A DNA stretch of 64,000 bases. Source: Dorea sp. D27 (GTDB lineage Bacteria > Bacillota > Clostridia > Lachnospirales > Lachnospiraceae). The notes under the pieces are model-generated. The model was not told the origin of the DNA and searched no databases. It worked only from the letters and a program-made list of their open reading frames with translations. The position numbers and the translations under genes are program-made. This document shows, piece by piece, positions 19,115 through 27,337 of this stretch (the stretch's first letter is position 1; the number at the start of each line of letters is the position of its first letter). Where the stretch lies: the NCBI RefSeq assembly GCF_001185345.1, contig NZ_KQ236744.1, positions 615,432-679,431 of the forward strand. Direction: 5' to 3'.

Positions 19115-19805
19115 TCATATAAAGCCGGAAGTTAATTACCGTGAGTTCCGCATCCATAAACTTAATACACCTGAATTTTCTCACGTCAGGCTATTGCTTT
19201 ACTGGCCAATTTTCGGCTTGCTGTTTTTGTTTCTTGAGCGGTTGCAACCGCAACGAAATTACTATCCCGTCTATTGTGGACTCGATGATATAATACCATT
19301 TTGTGAATGGGCGTTGATTCCGTATCTATTTTGGTTTGTCTTTCTAATCGGTACGTTGGTTTATACTTTTTTCGTCGATGTACCTGCATTTCGGCGTATG
19401 ATGTATTTTGTGATAGTCACCTATACGATCACGGTTTTGATTTACCTGTTCTTTCCAACCTGCCAAAATTTGCGGCCAGAAGCATTTGTACGCAATAATC
19501 TACTTACACGCTTTATTGAATTATTCTATAGTTTCGATACCAATACAAATGTTTGCCCCTCACTTCATGTAATAGGCTCTGTTGCCGCGATGTTTGGGTT
19601 ATGGGATTGCAAGGCGCTCCAAAGCGTCGGATGGAAAATCGCTGCTACATCAATCGCCGTGTGTATCAGTCTCTCCACCGTTTTTATGAAACAGCATTCT
19701 ATCATGGATGTTCTCGCTGCATTGCCAGTCTGTTTCTTTGGTTGGTGGATTGCCTATAAGATACTCCCCAATAATAAAACAAACCGATTTCTTACGAGGA
19801 TGTAA
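19104..19805 (+). CDS. PAP2-family phosphatase / IPC-synthase-like membrane enzyme
   Basis: A 233-residue protein from ATG 19104, overlapping the previous stop by 11 bp. Five to six transmembrane helices are evident. Catalytic motifs are CPSLHVIGS (about residue 150) and KQHSIMDVLAA (about residue 192), corresponding to PAP2 motifs 2 and 3. Family members dephosphorylate phosphatidate or undecaprenyl-PP, or exchange lipid headgroups. With cardiolipin and MGDG-type enzymes adjacent, it could supply diacylglycerol to the glycosyltransferase. Confidence 0.85.
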   Translation: MQSNHIKPEVNYREFRIHKLNTPEFSHVRLLLYWPIFGLLFLFLERLQPQRNYYPVYCGLDDIIPFCEWALIPYLFWFVFLIGTLVYTFFVDVPAFRRMMYFVIVTYTITVLIYLFFPTCQNLRPEAFVRNNLLTRFIELFYSFDTNTNVCPSLHVIGSVAAMFGLWDCKALQSVGWKIAATSIAVCISLSTVFMKQHSIMDVLAALPVCFFGWWIAYKILPNNKTNRFLTRM

Positions 19806-19807
19806 TC

Positions 19808-20962
19808 ATGGATAAATCCTACAAAAAGCCGCTTCTACTAATCACGTTTGGGGTGATCTTATTTGCGGCATTCAACAATCTAAACTATGTTGCCAACTTT
19901 CTAAAATCGTGTATTGGCTTGCTCGCTCCGATTTTATCAGGCCTTTTGCTGGCCTTTGTTCTGAGTATACCCGTGCGCGGACTGGCAAAGAGGCTTCGAC
20001 GAAAGCTGACTAAAGCTACAGATCGGCAAATAGACATGATAAGCCTGTTACTGACGCTGATATGTGTTATTGCGATTATTGCTCTTCTGTGTGTAATTGC
20101 GATTCCACAGCTCACTGCATCTGTAAAAAGCATTGCTGCTCTTGTTCAAGAAAAATGGCCTGACTGGGTCGGCTTATTGCAAAGATACGGCATTGACACA
20201 GAGAAACTGTCGGCACATTTTGCTGCGCTCGATTGGAAATCTATTCTGCAAAGCATTTCGAGCGAAATGAACACAGTGATTTCCTCAGTTGCCAATGTTG
20301 CTGGCTCTACGGTATCTGCGATTGCTGATGTTGCAATTTCACTTGTGATCACATTCTATGTGCTAATTGGATGGCGTGAATTGAGCAGTCAAAGCAAACG
20401 GGCACTGTATGCCTACTGTAAGGAATCCGTTGCAGATAGAATTTGCCATATTTCGAAACTTGCACATGACACCTATGCGAAGTTTCTTTCTGGTCAGTGT
20501 GTCGAGGTTATGATTCTTGGAACATTGATCTTTCTTTCGTTTTCTGTTGCAGGGATTCCATATGCGGGGCTAACAGCCGTTTTAACTGCCGCCTTTGCAT
20601 TCGTTCCTTATATTGGAGGATTTCTCTCCTGCGCTTTCGGCATTTTATTTACTTTATTGGCGGCTCCGAACAAGGCGCTCCTATGCTTTATCGTCTATCA
20701 GGCAACTCAGTTTGTTGAAAATCAGTTCATCTATCCTCACGTCGTGGGAAACAGTGTAGGGCTATCCCCGTTCTGGACGTTGTTGGCGGTTTTGCTGGGC
20801 GGTAAACTGTTCGGTGTCCTTGGCATGATTTTCTTTATTCCGTTAATGGCTCTTGTATCTCAGCTTCTACACGAATCAATCGAACGGCGGCTGCATACCC
20901 GCAAACCGGAGCTGTCCAATGTACAAAGCAACTCAGACGAGAATACAGACATATCTCAATGA
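19808..20962 (+). CDS. AI-2E family transporter
   Basis: A 384-residue polytopic protein. An N-terminal pair of helices precedes a long soluble segment (about residues 100-160), then five to six C-terminal helices. These carry the family signature GIPYAGLTAVLTAAFAFVPYIGGFLS and the FGVLGMIFFIPLMALVSQLL region. Family members export AI-2, or act as sodium/proton antiporters or lipid-linked exporters. It is the last gene of the lipid operon. Its C-terminal tail overlaps, in another frame, an alarmone-synthetase-like fragment, so its 3' end may be a deletion join. Confidence 0.85.
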   Translation: MDKSYKKPLLLITFGVILFAAFNNLNYVANFLKSCIGLLAPILSGLLLAFVLSIPVRGLAKRLRRKLTKATDRQIDMISLLLTLICVIAIIALLCVIAIPQLTASVKSIAALVQEKWPDWVGLLQRYGIDTEKLSAHFAALDWKSILQSISSEMNTVISSVANVAGSTVSAIADVAISLVITFYVLIGWRELSSQSKRALYAYCKESVADRICHISKLAHDTYAKFLSGQCVEVMILGTLIFLSFSVAGIPYAGLTAVLTAAFAFVPYIGGFLSCAFGILFTLLAAPNKALLCFIVYQATQFVENQFIYPHVVGNSVGLSPFWTLLAVLLGGKLFGVLGMIFFIPLMALVSQLLHESIERRLHTRKPELSNVQSNSDENTDISQ

Positions 20963-21455
20963 TGTAGCAGGCGTTCGAATAGTTTGTGCGTTTATTGACG
21001 ATAATCGTCTGGATGAACAGATCCGCCAGGCAGTTCTTTCATTGGAAACAAAATGGACAGAAAAAGAAATTGGTTTTCAGGTAGAATTGGAGGAAGTTAA
21101 ATATACTGCGAATGAAGGACTTTTTATGCATATCTGGATAAATCTTTTAGATAATGCGATTAAGTTCAGCCCTTCAAAGGGGACAATTACGATGTTTCTG
21201 AAACAAGAACAGGATTCTGTTAAGTTCATTCTGGAAGATGAAGGACCAGGAATAGAGGATGATGTAAAATCCAGAATATTTGACAAGTTCTATCAGGTAG
21301 ATGGATCTCATAAAGCAGAAGGAAATGGCCTAGGTCTTGCACTTGTAAAACGGATTGTAGATAGTGCCGGAGGAACAATCAAAGCAGAAAACCGTGAATA
21401 TGGTGGATGCAGATTTGTTATAGAGCTGCCAAAGCAGAAAGATGAGATTATCTAG
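20919..21455 (+). pseudogene. Chimeric remnant: RelQ-like segment joined to histidine-kinase ATPase domain
   Basis: A 178-residue open frame. Residues about 3-28 (TQTRIQTYLNDVAGVRIVCAFIDD) resemble the YxNDVAGVR-IC-FxDD core of small alarmone synthetases. From NRLDEQIRQAV onward it is a sensor kinase C-terminus with N box (NLLDNAIKFSP), G1 (DEGPGI) and G2 (GNGLGLALVK). No sensor, HAMP or phosphoacceptor His domain is present. It looks like the scar of a deletion that fused two unrelated genes; expression as a stand-alone ATPase domain cannot be excluded. Confidence 0.7.
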
Positions 21456-21488
21456 TTTTAAGATAAATTAGAAGATGGGAGTATTTAT

Positions 21489-22553
21489 ATGACATTTTAT
21501 CAGGAGTTGCAGTTAAATCAGGCAGGTTCTAAAAACCTGTTGAAAAAGAGTGAAACACTAAAAGAAAAACTATATCATATGTGGGTATATCTGGTGAAGA
21601 TAGCTGCTACAATGGCATTTTGTTTTTTCTTTGTTAGTATTTTCAGCATCCTATTTGGAAATGAGAACAGCATTGTAGGTGTAGTAGTCTTATTATGTCT
21701 CATGGTGTTTAGGAATGCGGATCTGGGGATCCACACCGGACAATCTACGATGCTTTTGGCTTTGTTCTTTGTAATTATGACTGTATGTCCGCATTTAGCA
21801 AATCAGTTTTCACCGGTATTGGGAATGCTGTTAAATATTGCGGCACTGGCTGTGTTGATTCTGTTCGGATGCCATAATCCATCCATGTTTAATCAATCTA
21901 CATTGGTTCTTGGGTATCTGCTGCTATATGGTTATGATGTTACGGGAAAAAGCTATCAGATGCGATTAGTCGGAATGGCTTTAGGTGCAGCACTTACCTG
22001 CTTCGTATTTTATCGAAATCATAAAAACAGAACTTATAAAAGAAATCTGAAAGATCTGATACAAGAATTTGATATCACTTCTTCCAGAACAAAATGGCAG
22101 ATATGTCAGATTTTATGCGTACCGATTGTCCTTTGCATTGCAGAACTTTGTAATATGCCACGTGCAATGTGGGCTGGTATTGCGGCCATGTCCGTGATTT
22201 TGCCGTCTATGGAAGATATGCACTACAGAGTCCGTAAAAGGATTGTCGGAAATATTGCAGGTGTTATATGTTTTACAGTATTATATTTTCTGCTTCCTTC
22301 GTCAATCTATGCATATATAGGAATTCTTGGTGGAATCGGTGTAGGATTTTCAGCACAATATGGCTGGCAGGCAGTATTTAACACATTTGGTGCTTTAGCC
22401 ATTGCTGCAGAGACATATGGACTACAAGGAGCGGTTAGTCTTAGAGTGAGTCAAAATGTTTTTGGTGTTGTGTTTGCTTTAGCATTTTGTGTTATATTTT
22501 ATTGGTTTATGCCTAAAAAAAAGGAAAGTGAGGTGACCGTACATGCAGAGTGA
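21489..22553 (+). CDS. FUSC-family integral membrane protein
   Basis: A 354-residue protein with two blocks of four to six transmembrane helices separated by a soluble stretch (about residues 175-205). This is the duplicated arrangement of FUSC/aromatic-acid exporter proteins. GDLGIHTGQS-like and PRAMWAGIAAMSVILPSMEDMHYRVRKRIVGNIAG are family-like regions. The start follows GATGGGAG. Transport of small aromatic or fusaric-acid-like compounds is inferred from the family only. Confidence 0.72.
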   Translation: MTFYQELQLNQAGSKNLLKKSETLKEKLYHMWVYLVKIAATMAFCFFFVSIFSILFGNENSIVGVVVLLCLMVFRNADLGIHTGQSTMLLALFFVIMTVCPHLANQFSPVLGMLLNIAALAVLILFGCHNPSMFNQSTLVLGYLLLYGYDVTGKSYQMRLVGMALGAALTCFVFYRNHKNRTYKRNLKDLIQEFDITSSRTKWQICQILCVPIVLCIAELCNMPRAMWAGIAAMSVILPSMEDMHYRVRKRIVGNIAGVICFTVLYFLLPSSIYAYIGILGGIGVGFSAQYGWQAVFNTFGALAIAAETYGLQGAVSLRVSQNVFGVVFALAFCVIFYWFMPKKKESEVTVHAE

Positions 22554-22769
22554 AGTGAATCAGAAAGAAAATTTGAATAGAATTATTACGGTTCCTAATC
22601 TTCTTTCTTTTTTCGGCTTTGTCTGATTCCGGTAATTATATGGAGTTATTGTGTAAAGAAAAATCCTCGAATGAATGCAGGGAAGTGACCGAAAAGTACC
22701 GCACAGGACGGAGTGCATATTTATGGCTCGGACAGTTGTTTATGAGATTGTTTGCAGGACTATTATAGC
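22543..22769 (+). pseudogene. Decayed CDP-alcohol phosphatidyltransferase start plus unrelated tail
   Basis: From ATG 22543 the frame reads MQSEVNQKENLNRIITVPNL-LSFFGFV and stops. In the neighbouring frame it continues FRLCLIPVIIWSYCVKKNP, the usual N-terminus of PgsA/cardiolipin-synthase-like enzymes. A further fragment (EVTEKYRTGRSAYLWLGQLFMRLFAGLL) of another protein ends at about 22769. At least one frameshift and one deletion are needed to explain the segment. Confidence 0.65.
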
Positions 22770-22789
22770 AGAAAGAAGAGGTGTTCGAT

Positions 22790-23779
22790 ATGTGTACAGC
22801 AGCAACTTACAAAACAAAAGATTTTTATATGGGCAGAACGCTTGATTATGAATTTTCCTATGGGGAACAGATCACGATAACGCCAAGAAATTACGAATTT
22901 GATTTCCGGTTTGCCGGGAAGATAAAAAGCCATTATGCTTTGATCGGAATGGCATTTGTTGCAGGAGGTTATCCGCTTTATTATGATGCTGTTAATGAAA
23001 AAGGCCTTGGAATGGCAGGTCTTAATTTTGTCGGCAATGCGGCATATGAAGAAGCTTTGCCGGAAGATGAAACAGAAGTCAGCCAGGTGGCACAGTTCGA
23101 GTTCATCCCATGGATCCTTACACAGTGTGCTACTGTAGCAGAGGCGAGAGAGAAGCTGGCAGCAATGAGACTGACAGGCACAGCATTCAGTGAACAGCTG
23201 CCGACAGCACAGCTTCACTGGATCATTGCAGACAAAGACTCCTGTATCGTTGTTGAGTCTATGAAAGATGGGCTGCATGTATATGATAATCCGGTAGGAG
23301 TGCTTACCAATAATCCACCATTCCCGAGTCAGATGTTTGCACTGAATAATTATGCCGGAGTATCCAGAAAACAGCCGGAGAGTACTTTTGCAGGAGTATT
23401 ACAGCTTGATGCATATAGCAGAGGAATGGGTGGAATGGGAATACCTGGAGATCTTTCCAGCCAGTCAAGATTTGTGAAAGTTGCCTTTACAAAATTAAAT
23501 TCGATCTCCGGTGAAGAAGAGGATGAGAGTGTAAGCCAGTTCTTCCATATCTTAGGATCCGTAGATCAGCAGCGTGGATGCTGTGAGGTGACAGAAGGCA
23601 AATATGAGATCACGATATACACGTCCTGTTGTAATACAGCAAAAGGTATTTATTATTATACGACTTATGATAATCATCAGATCACAGCGGTTGACATGCA
23701 TGCGGAAAATCTGGATTCAGATCAGCTGATCTGTTATCCGCTTCTGTCCAAGGGCGAAGTCAGATGGCAGAATAAATAA
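22790..23779 (+). CDS. bsh: Bile salt hydrolase / choloylglycine hydrolase (Ntn hydrolase)
   Basis: The 329-residue intracellular enzyme cleaves the amide bond of glycine- or taurine-conjugated bile acids. The start is set at ATG 22790, so that the nucleophile Cys2 (MCTAATYKTKDFYMGRTLDYE) is exposed after Met removal. Other active-site residues are visible: Arg and Asp in GRTLDYE, Asn in AGLNF, Asn in GVLTNNPPF and Arg in SQSRFVKV. The sequence is closer to BSH than to penicillin V acylase in these motifs. It is monocistronic, flanked by gene scars, and lies inside proposed element B. Confidence 0.9.
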   Translation: MCTAATYKTKDFYMGRTLDYEFSYGEQITITPRNYEFDFRFAGKIKSHYALIGMAFVAGGYPLYYDAVNEKGLGMAGLNFVGNAAYEEALPEDETEVSQVAQFEFIPWILTQCATVAEAREKLAAMRLTGTAFSEQLPTAQLHWIIADKDSCIVVESMKDGLHVYDNPVGVLTNNPPFPSQMFALNNYAGVSRKQPESTFAGVLQLDAYSRGMGGMGIPGDLSSQSRFVKVAFTKLNSISGEEEDESVSQFFHILGSVDQQRGCCEVTEGKYEITIYTSCCNTAKGIYYYTTYDNHQITAVDMHAENLDSDQLICYPLLSKGEVRWQNK

Positions 23780-23897
23780 TACGAAAATGCACGGAGAAAG
23801 CATAACGCAGAACAACAGGAGGACAATATCGAGATTGTATGGAATGCAGATGTTAGGTTGATAATTGTGCAAGCACCGCCTGCACAATTTGTGCAAC

Positions 23898-23925
23898 AAA
23901 AAAGAGGAGCCAGTCCAGACTCCTC
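23898..23925 (-). terminator. Terminator (minus strand) of a lost gene
   Basis: The stem GAGGAG/CTCCTC (23904-23925) is followed on the minus strand by TTTTTT. It lies just beyond a stop codon of a short remnant (23935-23993, minus) ending YEDYHNLHALEHKSNFLK, which is only the 3' tip of an otherwise absent gene. Confidence 0.65.
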
Positions 23926-24102
23926 AAAGGTACGTTATTTCAAAAAGTTGCTCTTGTGTTCCAGCGCGTGCAGATTATGATAGTCCTCATAAATAAGTCA
24001 ATTTTGCAGATAAAATTAGCAACTCAGGAAAAAATGATTTGCTTGGAGAAATCGAAACGATAAGCTGAGATAATGGTTTCTCTTCTTTAGTGAGCCTATG
24101 AA

Positions 24103-24276
24103 ATGACGAAATGTGGCTCGCCACATGGTGCTAACGCATACGACTGTTCTCCTCGTGGTGATGAATTGTTGAAGTTAAGTGAGCAAAAAGCAAAATCTGA
24201 ACTTGTGAACTTAATTGCCAGTGCAGCAGGCGCATATACAGGGGCTGTTATCTCGCAAATATTCGATGCGGCGTAA
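24103..24276 (+). CDS. Small hydrophobic-tailed peptide ORF, unknown
   Basis: A 57-residue frame, MTKCGSPHGANAYDCSPRGDE..., with two Cys in a polar N-terminal part. A C-terminal amphipathic or hydrophobic stretch (SELVNLIASAAGAYTGAVISQ) follows. It could be a small secreted or bacteriocin-like peptide, or the end of a degraded gene. No strong ribosome site precedes it. The surrounding 23780-24546 is otherwise gene-free and AT-rich, holding remnants and hairpins. Confidence 0.3.
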   Translation: MTKCGSPHGANAYDCSPRGDELLKLSEQKAKSELVNLIASAAGAYTGAVISQIFDAA

Positions 24277-24335
24277 GTAAAAAAGTTGGGCACGATCTTA
24301 ACGAGCAATGCATGGCGGTACCCACTCATGCAAAA

Positions 24336-24369
24336 TTTATAAGCCCCTGCCGCAGCAGGGGCTTATAAA
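24336..24369. terminator. 15-bp perfect hairpin downstream of the MobQ gene
   Basis: TTTATAAGCCCCTGC pairs with GCAGGGGCTTATAAA around a CGCA loop. It is symmetrical enough to work in both directions. Confidence 0.75.
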
Positions 24370-24444
24370 TCGCCTGTCTGGGATAAAATCCTCGAACCCC
24401 TTTGACACAGATTCCATCTGTGACTATGCATCGCAAGCGATGCT

Positions 24445-24478
24445 AAAGGAGCACGGTCAGCCACGACCGTGCTCCTTT
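24445..24478. terminator. 14-bp perfect hairpin downstream of the MobQ gene
   Basis: AAAGGAGCACGGTC / GACCGTGCTCCTTT ends in a T-run in both orientations, about 70 bp after the relaxase stop. A short GCATCG/CGATGC stem lies next to it. Confidence 0.8.
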
Positions 24479-24546
24479 AAATTTGTGCGGCTCTATGTCA
24501 ATAGTTGGGATAGAGGTAAGCGCAAGAATGTGGTAGCATATATATA

Positions 24547-26241
24547 TTATCGTTCCCAAGTGTCTCTGCTGTTCTTCTTGTTTTGCTTCTGCTGTGCCTG
24601 CTGTTTCTGACGCAGATGTTCACGGATGGAGCGAGCTTCCGTTTCCTCATGAAGTATATCAGCAACATCCCGCTTGCTGTCGTACATCATCAAGTAATCG
24701 TACTTATCTCCGTAAGCAGACTGCACACGGTCAACCACAGAGCGCTCCATTGCAGGACGCAGGTCGAGCCTTGCGTCCTGCAATTCGTCTGGGTCGAATT
24801 CTGCCGATTGCGTCTTCAAATCAGCATACTGCTGCAAAGCGTCGTTCAGCTCAGCCGTGTACTTTTCTTCCTGTTGCGACAGCTTTTTTAGTGCGGCTTC
24901 CATCGTGGAAATGTCCTTTTTCACAGCAGCGATACCGGCATCGTCACTGCATTCCAGCGAGTGCAGCAGCATATCCTTCTCGGATTTCAGCTCTTCCAAT
25001 TCCTCGGTCAGCTCCGCAATATGGCGGGACAGTTCACACTGCTTCGGGATGAGATAGAGGGGTGTCTCCTTCTTTTGGGCAAGCAAAGACTTGCGTTCCT
25101 TGCCCTTGCCCCGAATCTCCTGAACCAGCTCGGTATAGCGCACCAGATTCGGCTGAACCGCGTGGATATAATCTTTCATGCGCTGCCTGCCCCGGCCGAT
25201 ATGCCGCAGCTGATAGCGGAAAACAATCATATTTGCCCGCAGCTTTTCCATCGCCTCGGCAATAACCGGGAGGGTGTTCTTTACCGCCTGTGCCAGCTTC
25301 CTGACCGCAGCTTTCAGCTCCCGCAGCAAGGCATTGTCCGCCTTGATCTGCCGGTTGATCTCGCAGCGGTCAGCAATGATCCCTTTCCGCTCCAGCGCCC
25401 GTGCGGTCACTCCCTCATGGATGGTAGGCTGCTCATCCAGACCTCTGGCTGCGTTGCTGCGGTGGTCGATTCGCTCCGCCCGTCCGGCGCGCTCCAGATA
25501 GAGATTGGTCACATCCGCCCATGCAGCCCGCCATGTCACAAGTTGCTCCTCACTATTCCAACGTTCGGAGATGGGGTTCTGTCTGCCGTAGCGGGTGCTC
25601 TTCGGATGCTTGTCAGCCCGGATGAGTCCCTGCGCCTCGGCAGCAGACGGTGTCATATAGACCTTCTTTTTGCCGACCTTGTAGGGATATTGCTTCTCCC
25701 AGCCCTCGTTCTGCGCCGCCCGGAACTCGGCGGCGGTGAAGCCTCGTTCTTCACCGTTTCTCATACAGAGATATTCTTTTTCGGTCTTGTACTGCCAGCG
25801 TCCCTGCTCATCCAGCGGGCGCACCGTCAGGAGAATGTGGGCGTGGGGATTGTGACCGTCGGTGTCGTGGATGGCAGCGTCGGCGCACATTCCATCGGAC
25901 ACAAATTGCTCCCGGATAAAGTCTTGCAGCAGCTCGATCTGCTGTTCCCGGTTTAGCTCTATGGGCAGAGCCACAACAAACTCACGGGCAAGCCTGCTGT
26001 CTTTTGCTGTCTCTACTTCCTCCACGGCGTTCCACAGTTTTTCTCTGTCTTGCCATTCCTGTGGGGCATATTCCGGCAGAAACATCTGCTGCCAGACAAG
26101 CCCTTGTTTTTTCGTGTAGTCGTGCTGAATCCCGTCGTAATCGTTATACAGGCGGGAGCAGCTCAAATAGGCAGAAGCAGCTACTGCGGAGCGGCCTGCG
26201 CCCCGGCTGACCACCTTCGCTTCCAAATGATAAATCGCCAT
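24547..26241 (-). CDS. MobA/MobL (MOBQ) relaxase
   Basis: A 564-residue nickase for mobilization. The N-terminus MAIYHLEAKVVSRGAGRSAVAASAYLS holds the MOBQ start motif. The metal-binding histidine motif is HDTDGHNPHAHILLTVRPL at about residue 125. The C-terminal half is a long coiled coil rich in Gln/Lys/Glu. Start ATG 26241 follows AACGAGGTGAAGAAGAT. A further in-frame ORF extension upstream is non-conserved and contains the oriT. This is a mobilizable, not self-transmissible, system, so it needs a helper ICE such as element A. Confidence 0.9.
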   Translation of the reverse strand: MAIYHLEAKVVSRGAGRSAVAASAYLSCSRLYNDYDGIQHDYTKKQGLVWQQMFLPEYAPQEWQDREKLWNAVEEVETAKDSRLAREFVVALPIELNREQQIELLQDFIREQFVSDGMCADAAIHDTDGHNPHAHILLTVRPLDEQGRWQYKTEKEYLCMRNGEERGFTAAEFRAAQNEGWEKQYPYKVGKKKVYMTPSAAEAQGLIRADKHPKSTRYGRQNPISERWNSEEQLVTWRAAWADVTNLYLERAGRAERIDHRSNAARGLDEQPTIHEGVTARALERKGIIADRCEINRQIKADNALLRELKAAVRKLAQAVKNTLPVIAEAMEKLRANMIVFRYQLRHIGRGRQRMKDYIHAVQPNLVRYTELVQEIRGKGKERKSLLAQKKETPLYLIPKQCELSRHIAELTEELEELKSEKDMLLHSLECSDDAGIAAVKKDISTMEAALKKLSQQEEKYTAELNDALQQYADLKTQSAEFDPDELQDARLDLRPAMERSVVDRVQSAYGDKYDYLMMYDSKRDVADILHEETEARSIREHLRQKQQAQQKQNKKNSRDTWER

Positions 26242-26501
26242 ATCTTCTTCACCTCGTTCTTCCTTTTTCTGTTTCTCTTTCGCAAAAGAGAAAATGCCCC
26301 GAAGATGAGCTTCGGGCATAGCCGCAAACAAAGCTGCCGGTGGCAGGTTTGTGCGGGCAGGGTGCAAGCTGTTTCCAAAGCAGAAACAACTGCGACCTGC
26401 GCAGACGATGACAGCAGCACCCTGCAAGTGCTGTGGCATTGTCTGGAGGCTGCCGCAGCAGCCGCATCCGCCTCGCAGAGCGCACGATTTCCGCAGGAAA
26501 T

Positions 26502-26540
26502 ACCACTGCCCTTTAGGGTGGTGAGTAAGTGCGCCCTTCG
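26502..26540 (+). other. Candidate transfer origin (oriT) with RSF1010-like nic
   Basis: TAAGTGCGCCCT at 26526-26537 is identical to the nic core of RSF1010-family oriTs, which are recognised by MOBQ relaxases. An inverted repeat lies immediately before it (ACCAC..CCCT / AGGG..GTG, 26502-26523), as in those origins. It sits about 285 bp upstream of the MobQ gene. Confidence 0.8.
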
Positions 26541-26591
26541 GGAGAAAAAAGAGGAAGGCCCCCGGTTTCCCGGAGACCTCCCATCTGAAAT

Positions 26592-26798
26592 TTAGATTTC
26601 TTTTCCCAGCTTCCGTGAAAGATACCCCTCCAGCGCAGGCAGCTCCATCGTCCGCACCTCCGGCAGCACCTTTTCCAGAATTGCACCCTCCTGAATGAGC
26701 CTGCGAGTGCGGGCTTTTCGCTCCTTGACGCGATCCCGCGCCTGTGCTTCCTCCAATCGGTGCTGCGCCTGCAACAGCTTCTTTTCCGTATCCGTCAT
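26592..26798 (-). CDS. DUF3847-like small coiled-coil protein
   Basis: A 68-residue, highly charged helical protein (MTDTEKKLLQAQHRLEEAQARDRVKERKARTRRL) with a C-terminal LEGYLSRKLGKEI. GAGGAGGATGTTCAC precedes ATG 26798. Such proteins accompany MobQ relaxases in clostridial IMEs and resemble the accessory MobC/relaxosome type by size and charge. The role is inferred. It is downstream of the HTH gene in the same minus-strand unit. Confidence 0.65.
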   Translation of the reverse strand: MTDTEKKLLQAQHRLEEAQARDRVKERKARTRRLIQEGAILEKVLPEVRTMELPALEGYLSRKLGKEI

Positions 26799-26811
26799 GT
26801 GAACATCCTCC

Positions 26812-27027
26812 TCACTTCCGCCTCTGCCAGACGATCTCATAGCCCAGCGCGTCGGCAAGCTGGACAGCCTCGACATAGCGCAGGGACTCCCGCTGGAGCT
26901 TGTTTGAAAGGTTGGAAACGCTGTCAGACCAGCCGTGTTCGTCCCGCAGCAGATCGACCACCTCCTGCATGGTTATGCCCTGACGGACGATGTACGACTT
27001 GATCTCATTTCTCAGATTGGATTTCAT
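26812..27027 (-). CDS. Small HTH-like DNA-binding protein
   Basis: A 71-residue protein with the layout LRNEIKSYIVRQGITMQEVVDLLRDEHGWSDSVSNLSNKLQRESLRYVEAVQLADALGYEIVW. This is a compact helix-turn-helix fold typical of plasmid/IME copy-number or transfer regulators. ATG 27027 is preceded by GGAGGTAAAAAGTTG. It starts the DUF3847-MobQ unit. The GTACGGC repeat cluster lies about 310 bp further upstream and might be its operator. Confidence 0.65.
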   Translation of the reverse strand: MKSNLRNEIKSYIVRQGITMQEVVDLLRDEHGWSDSVSNLSNKLQRESLRYVEAVQLADALGYEIVWQRRK

Positions 27028-27337
27028 CAACTTTTTACCTCCATATTTTCGTGATATTGGTTTTTGAGTAAGTGAACTGTGTGCGCTTTGCGGTGAAGAA
27101 TCTGCCGTGCCGCAAATCCGCTCAGATTTCCGCCCGTGATGCCCTGTTCACAACTGCGCCCTATCGGCTTCATCGTTCTGTGTGAGAACATACGGAATGG
27201 CAGGATATGCCACAGTCCGGTACAGCAGCTTCGCATTTCGGTAAATCACCGGATGGTGCATCGTGTTCGACCTGCGGCGAAAATCTTCACGGATTTCACA
27301 AGCATTGATTTTGAAGCCGCTAAATTGAGCCGCCAGT

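Noticed and set aside
24330..24480. CRISPR-like series of hairpins
   Set aside because: Two different stems, not repeated with spacers; they are terminators downstream of the relaxase.
20962..24546. Possible complete two-component system or lipid genes in the cargo tail
   Set aside because: Only the ATPase domain of the kinase and the first 40 codons of the CDP-alcohol transferase remain; they are remnants.
24308..24610. 100-codon plus-strand frame across the terminator hairpins
   Set aside because: It runs through two perfect hairpins and into the antisense of the MobQ gene.
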